Of a stretch of 64,000 nucleotides of DNA, positions 45,876-59,024 are shown piece after piece. The position numbers and the translations under genes are program-made. Position 1 is the first letter of the stretch. The number at the start of each line of letters is the position of its first letter. The notes below the pieces were generated by a model. The model searched no databases. It was not told the origin of the DNA and was given only the letters and a program-made list of their open reading frames with translations. The stretch is from Lutjanus erythropterus (lineage: Eukaryota > Chordata > Actinopteri > Lutjaniformes > Lutjanidae): contig CM034613.1 of NCBI GenBank assembly GCA_020091685.1, positions 16,574,932 through 16,638,931 on the forward strand, in the 5' to 3' direction.

Positions 45876-48800
45876 TTTCACTTGAAGCTCTCAAATACTG
45901 ATATCGTTATCAGCCTCAAAATCCAGTAAAGCTGTCAGGCTCTAATAACAGCAGCGTGTTATCTTTGATGTTGTGCTTCCTGCATTCGTCCACAGTTTTA
46001 GGTCAGATGACGTCCTGAACATCTAATCATTAAATAAAATCTTTGTTGAATTAACCTATATTTGCTTGGCAGGTAGAGTGGTGACTTCAAAGTGTGTGTT
46101 CAACTGTGTTTAAGTCTGAACACGCTGATAACGCATAAATAGATAAAGAAGGTGTGTACGTGAGCATGTAAGCGATACCTGCAGCGGAGCAGAGGATGGA
46201 TGTGTCTGTTACAACTAAGGGCTGGAGATCTGATCCTCACTGGCTGTTTAGAATTACTGGAATCACACACACACACAGACACACACACACAGACACACAC
46301 ACCTTGTCCTATCAGCTGATCTGTCCTTCTGCAGACTTCATGTGATGAGCTCAAGAATGAAGACACTCAGGTCTGCTGCTCTCGCCCTGACCTCTTGAAA
46401 TATGTCGTCAACATCTCACACACACACACATGCACGCATCATTTTCCTGCCGATTCAGCAACATCATACCAGGCAGAGAGTGTGTCCGTGTGTGTGTGTG
46501 CGGTGGGAGATGGGCAGCGTGGCCTGGTCAAGGTCTTGAGAAGATGTGGGAGTGAAAACAAAACAAGGTGGGTGATAACACGGCGGGAGAGAAGCAAAGA
46601 GACGTCAGAGGCAACTGAGTGAGTTTTCTTCGCTGGTAATCGCCAAGGCAACAAATGCACGACAACACACACACTTCCCCTTTGTTTATCAAATATCAAA
46701 CCATGTATGGCCACAGTGCTCTGCCTCCTCTTTCTCCTTTATTCTATACTCTTTCAACAGTGATTTTCCATTTAAATATTCAACTCACAGAAGCATAACA
46801 TAAATTCTAAATACTCCATTCACCGTTCAGTCTGCTGCTTCTGGAGATGTTTCACTGGAGGATTTCAATGTTCCTCCCTTTTATAAATGAAGAATCTTTG
46901 AGTTTTGGACTGTTAGTTGGGCGTAGTGCTGCAAAATTTGTGTCTCTGCTGCTGTTGTCTTTGTTTACCCTCAGTCTTCTTGTGTTTAAAGATCTGGTTA
47001 AGTAATTAATAGAGAACAGTAACATGAAAAGCCTCATGTGAAGCAAATTATTTGGTTCAGAAGTAGAATAGTAGTTAATTGTAGCATATTTCATTCTGAT
47101 TTTAACAACCAAAATGATCAATATCAGTATGGATATCTGTGACCCTGACCCTGGTATTACTTGTTATTGGATTGTACGCAAATATGTTATCGTCCACTGA
47201 ACGGTATTTTTTATTTTGGACACCCAGAATAACTCCTCATACTTCACAACTCTGTATCTTACATTAAAAAAAGGAATTTGGCTCAGGAATATGTTCACAT
47301 TTATACTGCTTGTATCTCGTTTCTCTCTACATTCATAACAACTGTCATTTAAAACGCAACGCCTCAGTATTTACTCCCAAATTCCACCGTGAAATGTTAC
47401 TTTAACTCAAATAAATTCACATGTGAGTTATCGTCTCCTCTTAAAAATAAATTCACCTCACCTCCTCCCTTTGCTTTCCCTCCATCAGTCACCACATTTC
47501 TCTTCCTTAATGCTCCACTTTCCTTTCTTCACCTTCTTTCCCTCATTCATTCTCAACATCCATCTCCCCTCTCCCCTTTTTTTTTTTTGCTGCAGAAAAG
47601 CGTCCTCATCCCTTCTCCGTGCTCGCCGGCGTGTCCAGCTTCAGTGTTTGAGTGTCAACAGCGCTCTATGAAAAGGCCTTTTGATGTCTGTCGAAATAAG
47701 GGAAATAGCAACAGTATGAAAGCAAACATGTAGGAGGAGTGTCGGTCAATATTACAGACGTGCGCAGTCTGCAGAGGGAGGAAAATTTCCATCCAAAGAC
47801 AGAAGAGAAGCGACCGATCGGCGTTAGAGTTCAATTCATTCAATACTGATCACAGATGATGGTGTGTGAAGGTTCAACAAGTGCTCAGAGAGACGGGACG
47901 CACACACAAAGACGCACACACAGTGGAGATTTAGTCTCTATTCATTGTACAGCAGAACCAAATCCTCCCATTTCCTCTTCTCCTTTACACTGCAGTCAAT
48001 GGAAGATTAGTCTGGTGCAGAGTGGACCTCAGGCAACATCTGAGACACACACACACACAGGCAAGTCCTAACAACACATCCCTACTGCGTTTCCTTTAAA
48101 TTACTCCTTTAAATCCAACTAATTAATCGGATTTCCCAGCACAGAGACGTCCACACACACAGGTGTGAACGGTGTCTCTAAACACGACACGGCTCCTTCT
48201 TAAAATATGCGGTTTATATCAGGAAACTGATATCCCCCAAAGACACATCTGATCGATTTCCTGTTATGTTTTGAGGTTGTGTCATCCATCATGTTGTAAA
48301 CTGATAGGTTCTGCAGCCTTTTCATTCACTGCAACGATGTGGGGGCGTGGACGCAGCCAGGGCGCTCTGGGAGGGAAAAAAAAAAAAGTTGAACCTGGCT
48401 CAACTTTTCCAAAAACATGCAAGTGCACATTCCAGGTGGATGACTTTCTAACCTGACAGCTGCGTTTCTACTCCTTACCTGATCAGAGTTAGGGCTGCAA
48501 GATCCCTCCTCATAGTAATATAAACTGCTGTCTAGTGTTTTGGCATTTAATAAGCCTTCAGATTCATGGATAGAGTCCTCAAACCAGCCTTCCTTGATCG
48601 TATTTCATCCTTTCACTTGTTTCACCTGAGATAACATGCCCATGCCAAGGCAGTTGCTTCAACCCTCTGACTCGTTAGATCAAGATTTGTGCCAAAAAAA
48701 CTCTGATTCTTGGCATGCAGCAAATTCATTTTTACGGCGAGAAGGAGCGCTGACTGATAAATCGTATTTTCATTGTCACTGTGATGCGAACGTGTGGGAC

Positions 48801-50869
48801 AAACACGTCATAAAAGTCTGCCTGAAATGAAAAGAAAAATCATTTTGTTGTATGACAAATCACATGAGCCCTGGAAACACGAACCATGCATTCACACAAT
48901 TTGGCCAATGAGATGAAGCCAAAGCTTGCCGTCAGCGACTGCGAGGTTAGCTAGCATGAGAAGAGCAAGGAAAATGTGGGTAATTTGTTTGAAAAAATTG
49001 ATTTAATGTCTTTATTCAGCTGGTATAGGGTATTCAATGTTTGGGTAAACCTACTAAAGCAGAAAGACTTAAATATTTGTTTGTTTCTTTATCAAGTCAT
49101 GTTGTCAGTCGCACATTGCCGGTTTTCCTCATATTGTAGGCCGACTAAGAACGCACCAAAAACTGTCCTGACACAAACCAAACAAAATCAAAGTTAGACG
49201 AGAGGCTTTTGAAATAGAAGCACAGACTCTCATTTATTGATCGAGCAGACTCTGACACACTGGCGATGTCAGGGGCGTCTATTTGTGCAAACACAAAAGC
49301 TGCGAAACTATCTGAAAAAAACAAACATTTTGTTTCTCTGATTCACCTCGCCTCTTGCGACCAGTGCTCCCTCTCCTTATTCAGTCTGTACCTTGATCGC
49401 CAACAGCTGCGTGCTCTCTCACACACTCAAACACACACGGACACAAACCAGAGGAGGCCTCTTTGTATCACAACAAAGCCAAAGCGAGGACACCACTGTC
49501 CATTGACAGCGCCAGCTCTCAGTGATATTTCAGGCTGACTGGAGAGAGAGAGTCTGATCGCCGGCTTGTGATTGGCCGCCGGGGGATGACATCAGACTGC
49601 ATTGTTTTCAAAAGTTGAGTATGTTTCAACTTTTCTACCACACACTGCTGCATTCTTTTCTGCATCTCCTCTGTCCCCCACCACTGCAGCCTACTCAGAC
49701 TATCACCATTCAAATGAATGAGATTCCTGGCATTTTTGCTGCAGCGCCTGATTCTGTCTGAATGTGGCCTTGGACAGGTATTCCACCCTTTTTTCTGTGT
49801 CCTTATTCCTTTCTCTTCCTTCTGTGTCTCTCTTGTATTTTATGTTATGTATGTGATATAAAAAAATTAACCAGTTCCCTGTTCTGTATAAATTTCACGC
49901 TTCTTGCAGAAATTCTTCCAAAAATTTTTTTGATATTTCTTGGTTTATGTAGGGACGGATTTTGTTTTAGGCTTTTGTGCAGTTTATAGGAGCAATGCAC
50001 TTGCAAAAACTCGAATGCGGTTACATTTTGACCCGTAACATCACTGAAGGCACTAAACTGACCCTGCAGCACCTGTTTTCCAGTTGTTCAGTGGCTGTTA
50101 CATATTTAGCACGTTGTTTTCATACACTGGATCTCCATGATGGCTCCAGATGTGGCTGCACAGAGATTTGTGGTGCCACTGCAAATCCCGCACAGGCTGT
50201 CCTCTATTCTTACACGACGGTCTCTTATTGGCTCACACAGGTTTGTAGAAATCTCCACATACAGCTGATGAATAGTGAGCAGCGGTGTGGGTGTGTGTGA
50301 CGGCTTGAGCATCCATCACAAAGTTGTGTATGTATATGTGTGTGTGTTTGTATTCAACTCAGATTATTCCTGCAGCCTAATTGGACAGAGGCGATGGCCT
50401 GTTATAGACGATGCTGCTGCTGCCGCCACCACGGCGCACTCAGATGACCTCATCACCCAGCCTGTGACGTCAGTGGGAAAAAACGGCTCAGCCTTCGAGT
50501 CCTCTAACATACACACATGCAAACACACACAACCTTCAAGACTCCCTGCAAACCCAAACAGAGCAGAGCTGTTGCTATGAGCACCGAGAGTTCGGTGACT
50601 CCCTGAACAGACCACCCAAACAAAGCTCACCGGACTTCAGAGAACGAAACGTCCTTGACTTTAACCAAAACAAACTACCACACACACACACGAAAAAAAG
50701 TATCCTTTCTGACCGCCTCCATCTTGTGGTATTATCCAAAGAAACCTGTCTGAACATGTGGGGAAAATATTAAATAAATATGGTTTCTGTTTACTCAAAG
50801 TGCCGAGGAAATGGATTCATCCTCCTCTGCCGTCCTCGTGTAACAGCGCAGGTTGTTCTGCATCTTCCC
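45876..50869. other. non-coding stretch
   Basis: No supported gene. Interrupted (CA)n at 46265-46302, (AC)n at 46416-46430 and poly(T) at 47577-47589. A fragment of the AGAGCTGCAAC family lies at about 46870-46935 (ATAAATGAAGAATCTTTGAG, TTTTGGACTGTTAGTTGGG). 47660-47735 is non-repetitive (GCTCTATGAAAAGGCCTTTT, AAATAGCAACAGTATGAAAG), a regulatory candidate. Open frames of 60-114 codons are composition-driven. Confidence 0.35.
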
Positions 50870-51065
50870 ATGGGGCCAAATCAGTTGTGTAATACTGTAA
50901 TTAGGCTAATGAAGGAAAGACGAGTTCGTAGTGCGTAGAAATTCAAGCTAATTACCATCTTAATACGGGTTATGTAATCATAAGATGCAGTTGTACCTCC
51001 CACCTTGTCCTGTTTTCATATCCATACAGTCAATTATACAACAGACAAATAGAAAAGAGCAAAGT
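50870..51065. promoter_or_regulatory. candidate conserved non-coding element with homeodomain-like sites
   Basis: A non-repetitive block holding TAATTAGGCTAATGAAGG, AAGCTAATTACCATCTTAAT and TCAATTATACAAC, i.e. three TAAT/ATTA cores within 150 bp. It has no coding frame and does not match any repeat family in the window. It lies about 9 kb downstream of the irs1 exon. The regulatory call is by appearance only. Confidence 0.25.
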
Positions 51066-51418
51066 CTGGGAGGTTAATAAGTTTAAAATATACAATTATG
51101 CTTTTAAGTTTATCTCAAAGGGACCACACTTAATTACAAGATAATAAAGGTGCTAAAAATATCAAAGACTCAATTTCTTTATGTCCATGCATAACAGACA
51201 AGAAAAGCAGGATTTTCAAAGGTTAAATATGGTCTTTGGTTTCGTCCTCCACATGTTTACCCCGGCTGTTTTGGCTCTACATCTGTGTGCGTTTACACTC
51301 TGCATAAATATGAGCTGCGTGTGTGTGTGTGTGTGTTATACTGGAGCTCAGTCCAACTCCTGCACCAGAACAATCCAGGTTAAAAAGGCACAACAGATAA
51401 ACAACAGAGTGCATACAC

Positions 51419-51422
<4 letters not shown>

Positions 51423-51471
<49 letters not shown>
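51423..51471. repeat. (AC)n microsatellite, longest in the window
   Basis: About 24 uninterrupted AC repeats. It creates spurious His-Thr frames on + and Val-Cys frames on -. Confidence 0.95.
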
Positions 51472-51473
<2 letters not shown>

Positions 51474-54380
51474 GCCCTCAGCCTCACCCTCTATGGGGGT
51501 CACGTCCCGTCCACGTGGTTGTGTTTTACATAACACTACGAGTGCTGTTAGTCTAACCCAGTGCTGCCCTGGATTACACACCCAGCAAGAAAAGCCCGTC
51601 TGCACAAAACACACAGTTTTCTTTATGCAGCTTTTCAGGGGAATAAATGTTTGTGTATGTTACAGTTTCATGAGTTAATGATTTAATGATAATTACAGGA
51701 CATTTCTGATTTATAGCAACTTGGGTCTCATTTTCCCGGATTTGAATTTTTATAGCCTCGGCCATCATTTCCATTGGTAATAATGATAATAATAAAGATA
51801 AGTACGTTAATTTCTGAGACGTGGGAAGAGGCTGACATTTGCTCTTTCAACCTTAATTTTGAACTACACCAAACTTACTGTAGTTGTTCGCCTTGGTTTC
51901 CTGTCTTGTGGATTTTTATTGACATTTGCATTGCACTCGCTTTCAGTTTTAACCAGATACAGTGGTTTAGAGATAAGTTAGAATTACCAACTTGTGGTTC
52001 TATGCCTCTGCAAACCAGTCAAGTTGCAGTTTTCATCCACGTCTGCCCAGACTCATAAAAATACTGAAGATTTAGCAGGTTTTTTTTCTTTTTATAAAAG
52101 GTATTAAGCAATGGAAGTTCTCATTATATTGACATGTATGATTGCAGTGAATAATTTCCAGTGAGAAACAGGCTGTCTTCACTTAGAGACCGTTTTCACA
52201 GAGGAGTGCAGAGGACTGAGAGCTGAACATTACGTCACGGTGAAGTTGACCTTCTGCACATAAAATATCGCCACTTCATCATCTTATCCTGTTAGATATT
52301 TGTGTGTAACATTGTCCTAGTTAGGGTATGAATTCTTGAGTAAAGTCACAGCAACCTCGACTCTTGACCTTCAAATTCTACTCAGTTCATCCTTGAGTCC
52401 AAATGGACATCTGCGCCAAGTTTGGTCTGACCACTTCCTTTTCTTTCTTCTTTTGTCATTGATAAAGCAGAAATAAGTTGTAACTAGAACGGGCCGGTAG
52501 TTTTTCTGTAATCCTGCTGACAGACAAACAAACAGCACAAAAAACATAAGCTGACCTTCTCGGTGGAGGCAATACACCAGAATTACCCTTTAATATTATT
52601 CTAAAAAAGAATAAATATATAAAATTATCACTCCCTGTTGTAAATAACCCCTTCATTAAAGGCAGCGTCTGTCATTTCAACAGAGAAACACTCTCATACA
52701 GGGAGGGAGCGGGAGCGATTTACACGTCACTTCTAATGTCGACGGAGGACATGATTTGGTCGCTAAAAGGAGCTGGTTTTGTGCGAGTTCCAGGTCGCTC
52801 CACTGACTGACTTTAAGTATGTTTACCTCTTCATGAGTCCACATGACCGGCTGCCAACTGGGCCAAGAAACACAGCAGTGTTACCTGTAAAACTACACGA
52901 GAGGGTCAGCATCAATATACTTTTATATATATGTTGTTAAACTTAAATTTCAGTTCCCATTTTAGTATTAATGTAGTATTAAATTTTTATTTATATTAGA
53001 ATATTATTATTTCCTACATTTTTTCTGTTTTGACAGCTATCTTAGTGATTTATTTCATTGGATTAGCCAAAAACATACTTATTTTATGTTTGAAAGACCT
53101 CTTAAATGAATTTTCAAGATAATTTACAACACAATAAATCACTATCCCTACATTACATTACTGTGATATTAGATTTTCTACATATAACACCCTTAAAATT
53201 CTCTTAAAATTCCTCACAATATTTGGCATTTCTCTCCAACAAGTGATAAAACTAATAAAAACTAGAAAATATTTGCAAATATTAAGATTTGAGACATTAG
53301 TAGAGGGCACACAGACACCGTCGATACTGATCCAATTGGTCAGTTATGCATGAGTTTTGCCCAATTAGCCCACAGTAAACAAATGTAAACAGTCCCGCTT
53401 CTGTGAGCAACAACAACGTTCATGTGATTCAGAAATTAACGAAAGCAAAACAGAATTTAGTTTAGGTTAAAGGCATTAAACGGATTAAATACAGTTACAG
53501 ATTAAATCCCGCAGGAGTTTTTAACCATGCATCCAGGAGTTTTTAAGGGGTTATTTTGAGACATCTCCTCCAGATGGTAAAGAAATAAAGTTAAGGGACA
53601 GCTGGAAGCGCGGATAATAAAATTCCCTCACATGGTTTTCCTGGAGGAGATTGTGGCAGCGGTGGCTGATTTAATTTAAATTAACATTTTGTCCCCGAAA
53701 ATCCTCTCTCCACTTCATAAATGAATCATTTCACTCCGGTCTGCCGAAGGTCACGACACTCCTCCGTGATGTGGGAAACGCCGACACACACGGAGGAGTG
53801 AAATATACACACAACAGTCACTGTCTCTCACACTCTGGCTGAACTTAACGCTCATAAAAAGCAGACACATCAACACACACGCTCATATTTTCTGCATAAA
53901 GACTTAAAACACTTGCCGCAGGGCGAAAAAACACACCCGCGCAAATCCAGTCTGTCGCAGCCAACTCACTTTGATTTTACTTCTAAAAGATGTTATTTGG
54001 AGTGAAATAGTTTCTCCTCATTATCTAAATCACAAGAGGTTATTTTTACATGTTACATATTACATAACCAGCGTCAAACAGGATTGTTTTTGGCACATGT
54101 CCCACTACTGATGTTCAAATTTAGCCTTTAAGCTCGCTGTGCCAAAAGTATGCACCCCTGAGAGACACACACACACACTCTTCTCCTATACAAGCTGGAG
54201 CCTGTTGGGGGAAAAATCCCTGTAATTACAGCAGATCAGAACTCAGGATCCACACTGACAAGATAATTAATCCTTTCTAAACTGTATTTTGTTTATAGTA
54301 ACGGATAGATGGGTCGTCATCTCTATTTTTACGCTTTTCATTTGTGTTTTTGTCTCTTCCTCTGGTTGCTGTCTGCTCTG
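51472..54380. other. non-coding stretch
   Basis: No supported gene and no element I can delimit. 52915-53270 is strongly AT-rich. Confidence 0.4.
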
Positions 54381-54665
54381 CACTGTAAAAAAAAATCTTA
54401 CAGGAATTTCATGGAATAAACTAAACTTTTCTCACTGTGTTAGCATAAATATACATGTTTTATTTATTCAAGGTGATTAAACTTTACTTTAGTTCACGTC
54501 AACTCATCATGTCAAGTTTTTTGACTGACATGATGAGTTGAAAGAACATGCTGCAGGGTTAAATCAACTCATCAAATCAAACTTCTGAAAAAACATGATC
54601 AGCATATTAGCAGGCTTCCCAGCATGCATTGCAGAGAGTTAAAACTCCTTCTTTCTTATAGTTAA
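54381..54665 (+). mobile_element. partial copy of the CACTGTAAAAA element
   Basis: Begins CACTGTAAAAAAAAATCTTA, then CAGGAATTTCATGGAATAA, and ends with GGCTTCCCAGCATGCATTGC and GTTAAAACTCC, in the same order as 33360-33665. It includes a perfect 15-bp inverted repeat at 54500-54514 / 54526-54540 (CAACTCATCATGTCA). Confidence 0.6.
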
Positions 54666-54812
54666 AACATAAATAAGGCTCTGACAGTATGGATTGCTAT
54701 CACTAATGTTGTGACTGTGTCCCTTTCAGAAGCTTTGCAGTCCAGCCTTGAACTACAGTGTCTTTTATTGGAGACTGTGTAAAATACATCTTTTATTAAT
54801 TACAAACCCAAA

Positions 54813-55188
54813 CAGGGCTGGGTCATATGACTTATAAATATTATCTCTATAATTTTAGGACATGCCGTGATATACAATATATACCTCGATGTACAGATTT
54901 TCTCTAAAATAACATGCCAAAAATTCTAAAATAGTGATGATCTTATAGAATATGATGCACTGCTATTGATTAAACTATCCTACAGTATATAAAGTAGGGA
55001 TAAAGTGGGAATATGGACAAAATCCACAGTCCGACAAACTTAGAAAATTACATCACTTCATTTTAATGCAGCGTTTAAACCAGGAAAAGTCTATTCTCAT
55101 ACCAGATACAAAGATTTAGAAAATCCAAGACGATATATCGTCTCATATGTAGATATCAATAGAATATCTTCATATTTTCCAGCCCTCA
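54813..55188. mobile_element. 376-bp inverted-repeat element with AGGGCTGG ends
   Basis: The left end CAGGGCTGGGTCATATGACT and the right end, read on the other strand (TGAGGGCTGGAAAATATG), are imperfect inverted repeats. The AT-rich interior is full of GATATA / CGATATATCG blocks. No coding frame. Confidence 0.6.
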
Positions 55189-56562
55189 ATCCAACGCTGA
55201 ATGTCTTCTGTAGTTATTTATCTGTTTTTCTGTGTTGAAAGCAGTTGCTGTTAGATGTCCAGTGGCAATCCCATGATGCCTTGGGTGGAGCGTTGAGGCT
55301 GTGTTCCTGACTTGTGGTGTATGACAGCTCTGATCTCAAACACATTGCACAGTAGAATAACACCTGATTGACCCTTCAAAATAAAATATGTAGTGATTTC
55401 ATGACATTACATGACCTTGATGTCAGTAATGTGGTCATCTTCACAGCCCTACACATATACGATGCAAACTTGTGTCATGGTTGTTGTTTTCACAATAATA
55501 AAAAGGCTGTGAATGTCTTTTCTCAAGTGCAACAGAATTGATGTCACGTTTATTTGACTGGAAAAGTTTATTTGTTTTGAATCATTACAAAATTACCTCG
55601 ACTTGTCCATTTTTTACAGTGCTCAGCAGGAGGAAAACGTCTCAGCGCCGTCCTAAAATCTATTTTTAAGCATCTCTGCAAGCGTTTGAAGGATGGGAGT
55701 GAAATACAATGTGGAAAGGGAGGAGGACGAAAGGCGTAAAGACAAGAGAGGTTTTGGTGCAAAAAAATGTTGAACAACAGTATGTGTAGTGAACAAAGGG
55801 GAGGGAAGGAATTTCAAAAATCCATCAGCCCAAATGTCGCACGAGGACAAAGATGGTGAAGGATGAAAAAGGAAAGGAAGACAAGTTGTCAAATAGACAA
55901 ACAAAGATACAGAGACGACAATAAAGAAGAAAATAAGGTAAGAAAAGAAGCAAGAAAGCAAGATAGAGAGGCCGCAAATTATAGAGTGCAAGAGAAAACA
56001 GTTTCAGGAGAGTCCACTAGTCTTCTTGGGGCTTGGCCCTGCTGAGGCCCGCCAGCCCACCGCGGCAAAAACACCCGAACAAAAGGATCATTTATTGGAG
56101 GAGGAAAGAGGGGGAGGCGGACTGGAGGGATGAAAGGAGGGGGAACACTGTACAGAGGCATTTGAGAGTCGAGTGAGTGAAACACTGGCCCCATCTCAAC
56201 ATTCACAGCCAATGTGTAACATTCTCCCCCACGCCGCTGCCCCGCTGACATACTCAGCAGCCAGAGCCCATATGGTCCCACTGAGGTAGCCTGCGAGCAT
56301 TTATATTTAAAAAAAAAAAAAAAAAGCCTGACAACGCCGCCTGCTTCCACCAACACGGCCTCCATTTCCCAATAAAACCAACACGGTGACGTATGGAAGG
56401 ATGCAGACTGATGGTTCATTTCCATCTGTGGAAATCAACTGTTGAGCTGCGCTCACCGCAAGATCCCATGATGAATTTTAGCTAATGCCTCGCATTTTTC
56501 ATTAAATCCAACTCTGGAGCCGGACTGCGAAATAAAAACCACAAAAACTCATGAGCTTCAAG
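55189..56562. other. non-coding stretch
   Basis: No supported gene. Poly(A) at 56310-56327 and A/G-rich tracts at 55640-55940. A 148-codon minus frame (55979-56425) is interrupted by the homopolymer and shows no domain. Confidence 0.4.
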
Positions 56563-57290
56563 CACTGTAAAAATAAACTATTTGTTTCAACTTTGAAGTT
56601 AGTGTCTGGGCTGTCTTAAAATTTTGAAATTGAAAAGACAAATTTTAAGTTGACTGAACTTAAAAAGAAAAGTTAAGGTAATTTAGGAACTATTCAAAAG
56701 AAATAAACTTTTCTGGTCAAATAAACGCCAAGTTTCCATCAGCAATGTATTAAAAAAGAAAGAGCTAATCTTTTTCTTCAAATTTTAAGTTGACTGAATT
56801 TGAAAAGACAAGTTGAGATAATTTTGTGACGATTCAAAACAAACTTCTAGTCAAATAAACAGCGAGTTTAAACCATATATGATTTCTTCATACTTTAAAA
56901 AGAAGGAGTTAGTGTCCAGGCTGCCTTAACATTTTAAGTTGACTGAAACTGAAAACAAGCAACAATGACATATCTTAAAGTGTATTACAGACACACAGCA
57001 AGTTTTCTTTTAACTACAAAAAAGAAGAGTTTAAGAGAGTTTTACTCTCCAACAATGCATGCTGGGAAGTCTGCTAATATGCTAACAATGTTTCGTCATA
57101 AATTTAATTAATGAGTTGATTGAACTTTGTGCAGCACATTCATTCACCTCATTATTTCAAGTCAACAAACTTGTGAAAATGTTCTGTTAAATAAATCTAA
57201 ATTTTAACTTGAATAAATAAAATGTATATTTACACTGAGCTGATGAGAAAAGTTGATTCTGCTTACTTCCTGTATGATATTTTTACAGTG
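56563..57290. mobile_element. 728-bp CACTGTAAAAATA inverted-repeat element, complete copy
   Basis: CACTGTAAAAATA at the left edge is matched by TATTTTTACAGTG at 57278-57290. The interior contains two to three tandem copies of a block around TTTTAAGTTGACTGAA ... GTCAAATAAACRSCRAGTTT (about 56635-56735, 56778-56870, and a partial at 56930). CAATGCATGCTGGGAAGTCT appears inverted relative to the copies at 33.4 and 54.4 kb. No transposase frame. Confidence 0.7.
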
Positions 57291-58207
57291 AGTCTAACAC
57301 AAACTACGGTGCGAATCATGCAGAGGCTAGCAGGGCTACATAAACAACAAGGCTTGGCAGGACGCATTCATCACAAGAGCCCCACTGTGGAAGGTTAAGT
57401 AAGACTACTGAGTGTTTTACTGATGCATATAAATCCACATCTCCGTTTAAATGCTGCTCTATCTGCTCAAACTGCAGGCGTCTATTTCTTAACAGGCCAA
57501 TTTAGTGCAGACAGTGGCTCAAAGAGAATGTTTTTCGATGAGGAAACGTCTCACAGTGACCTAGTTGAGGCATTGTTAAGCTGTGGTGGTCCCCCACAGC
57601 TAGAAAACTGCCCCACGCAGCAGGGGAAAAATGTAAATACAACGAAAATTCATCATTTGTACTCATTGACCTCCCTTTCTGACAAAAAAAAAAATTGCAG
57701 TTACATCACAAAGTGTAAGTTCTTGCGCATGCATCACAGAAAGAAAGTTTTTAGTAGTAGGCCAAACTAAACAGCCACAGCTTTCTGCTTGAATTAAGTG
57801 TACAAATCATAATAAACTATTTTACAAACCTGGCAACACCACTTGAATGCTTACATACTTTCCCTTAATTTATTTTCAAGGTTGTAGGGTGCTAGACACT
57901 CGTGCAGTAACAGAAAATCTCGTTGCTAGAAGAATCCCTTTTTTCCCTCCATCGCTTTCTTCTGTTCATGTCGCTTGGGAGGATCTTGGGTTTAACAGGT
58001 CAATGGAAAGCGGGGTCAAAGATCAACTTCATTGAACTTGGAGCACAATACTTCACAGGTAGTTTTGAATGGTTTCTTTTGCAAAGAGTAGCGCTGCAGT
58101 GTGAGGTCTGAGACGGGCTCTCCTCACTGGAAAACAACAGCTCATCCAGAGCAGCTTGTCATATACATATAAAAAAAACATCTTCTGAATCTGCACTTAA
58201 ACGCTGA
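57291..58207. other. non-coding stretch
   Basis: No supported gene. The last part may include upstream L1-like sequence too decayed to read. Confidence 0.35.
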
Positions 58208-58570
58208 GGGAAAAACTGTGGCGCTGAGGATGCTTACGTAACATTCAACAAACCTCACAGGGGACAGTGTGGTAAACCAACGCCTGACCATTTTCCTATA
58301 TTTTGGCGAGCGATTTCCATCTTTGGAATAGAAGTTGATTTCTTTTTTGTCACATTACACCTGGGCAAAATCCCAGACAGACTCATGGCCCAAGATGAAT
58401 ATCTTTATAATGCTCTTTTAGTTGAGAGCAAGACAGCCATCACACAGACGTGGCTGCAGGCAAAGCTGCCAAACGATGACCGGATTGCCATTTTCAATGA
58501 AATATACTGCATGAAGACACTGGCCTTCTCCTTTAAGCTACAACTTCAACAATATACGTTAGAAATTTAG
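58208..58570 (+). pseudogene. C-terminal fragment of an L1-like LINE ORF2 (reverse transcriptase)
   Basis: 120 codons plus TAG. It reads CGKP...FWRAISIFGIEVDF, then LGKIPDRLMAQDEYLYNALL, ESKTAITQTWLQAKLP and IFNEIYCMKTLAFSFKLQLQ. This follows the order of the ORF2 tail in fish L1-like elements: a Cys block, an FW motif, LGxIP, a YLxxxLLxxAKxAIxxxW motif, then EIYxMExLTFxLRLQ. The reverse-transcriptase core and endonuclease are absent, so it is a 5'-truncated relic, although this stretch has kept its frame. The final FExxWxxW-like tail is degraded. Confidence 0.65.
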
Positions 58571-59024
58571 CAAATTTATATCTGCGGTGCACCTTTTCTA
58601 AAGCAGTTAGAATGTGTAGACTTTTTTACTGAAGAGAGGAAAAACAAATGTTATTTTCACCTAAATGCACTTATTTTGTCTCATTTATGAAGCAGACTAA
58701 ATGCCGTATATCGCTTTCCTGACGAGAGGAAAAAAAAATGAGATGGCCTGTTACCTCAGCCTCAATGCATTTATTCCTCATTTATGCACATATGTTTCCA
58801 ATAACACGCATCAAGCTAATATAAGGTGATACAGAAATGGCAAATGGGCAGCAATGTTCATTTTTGCACAAATTAACTCTATTGAGTTATCTCTCATAAG
58901 GTCTATTGAGAACTGGGTTGCAAGGGTCCCCAGAAAAAAAAAAAGTTTGGGCACTGCTCTACGGGATGCAACCTACTAACTGTGCAGTTGAAAACCCTTA
59001 TTTTGTACTGATGTGTGGCCCAAA
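58571..59024. other. non-coding stretch, probable 3' remains of the L1-like relic
   Basis: AT-rich with no supported gene. TTTGGGCACTGCTCTAC near 58946-58962 is like a repeat terminus but cannot be delimited. Confidence 0.3.

Noticed and set aside
51181..51678. 165-codon + strand open frame
   Set aside because: The centre is a His-Thr run encoded by the (AC)n microsatellite; the flanks show no recognisable domain.
55979..56425. 148-codon minus-strand open frame
   Set aside because: Contains a poly-Phe run from the poly(A) tract at 56310-56327 and no domain.
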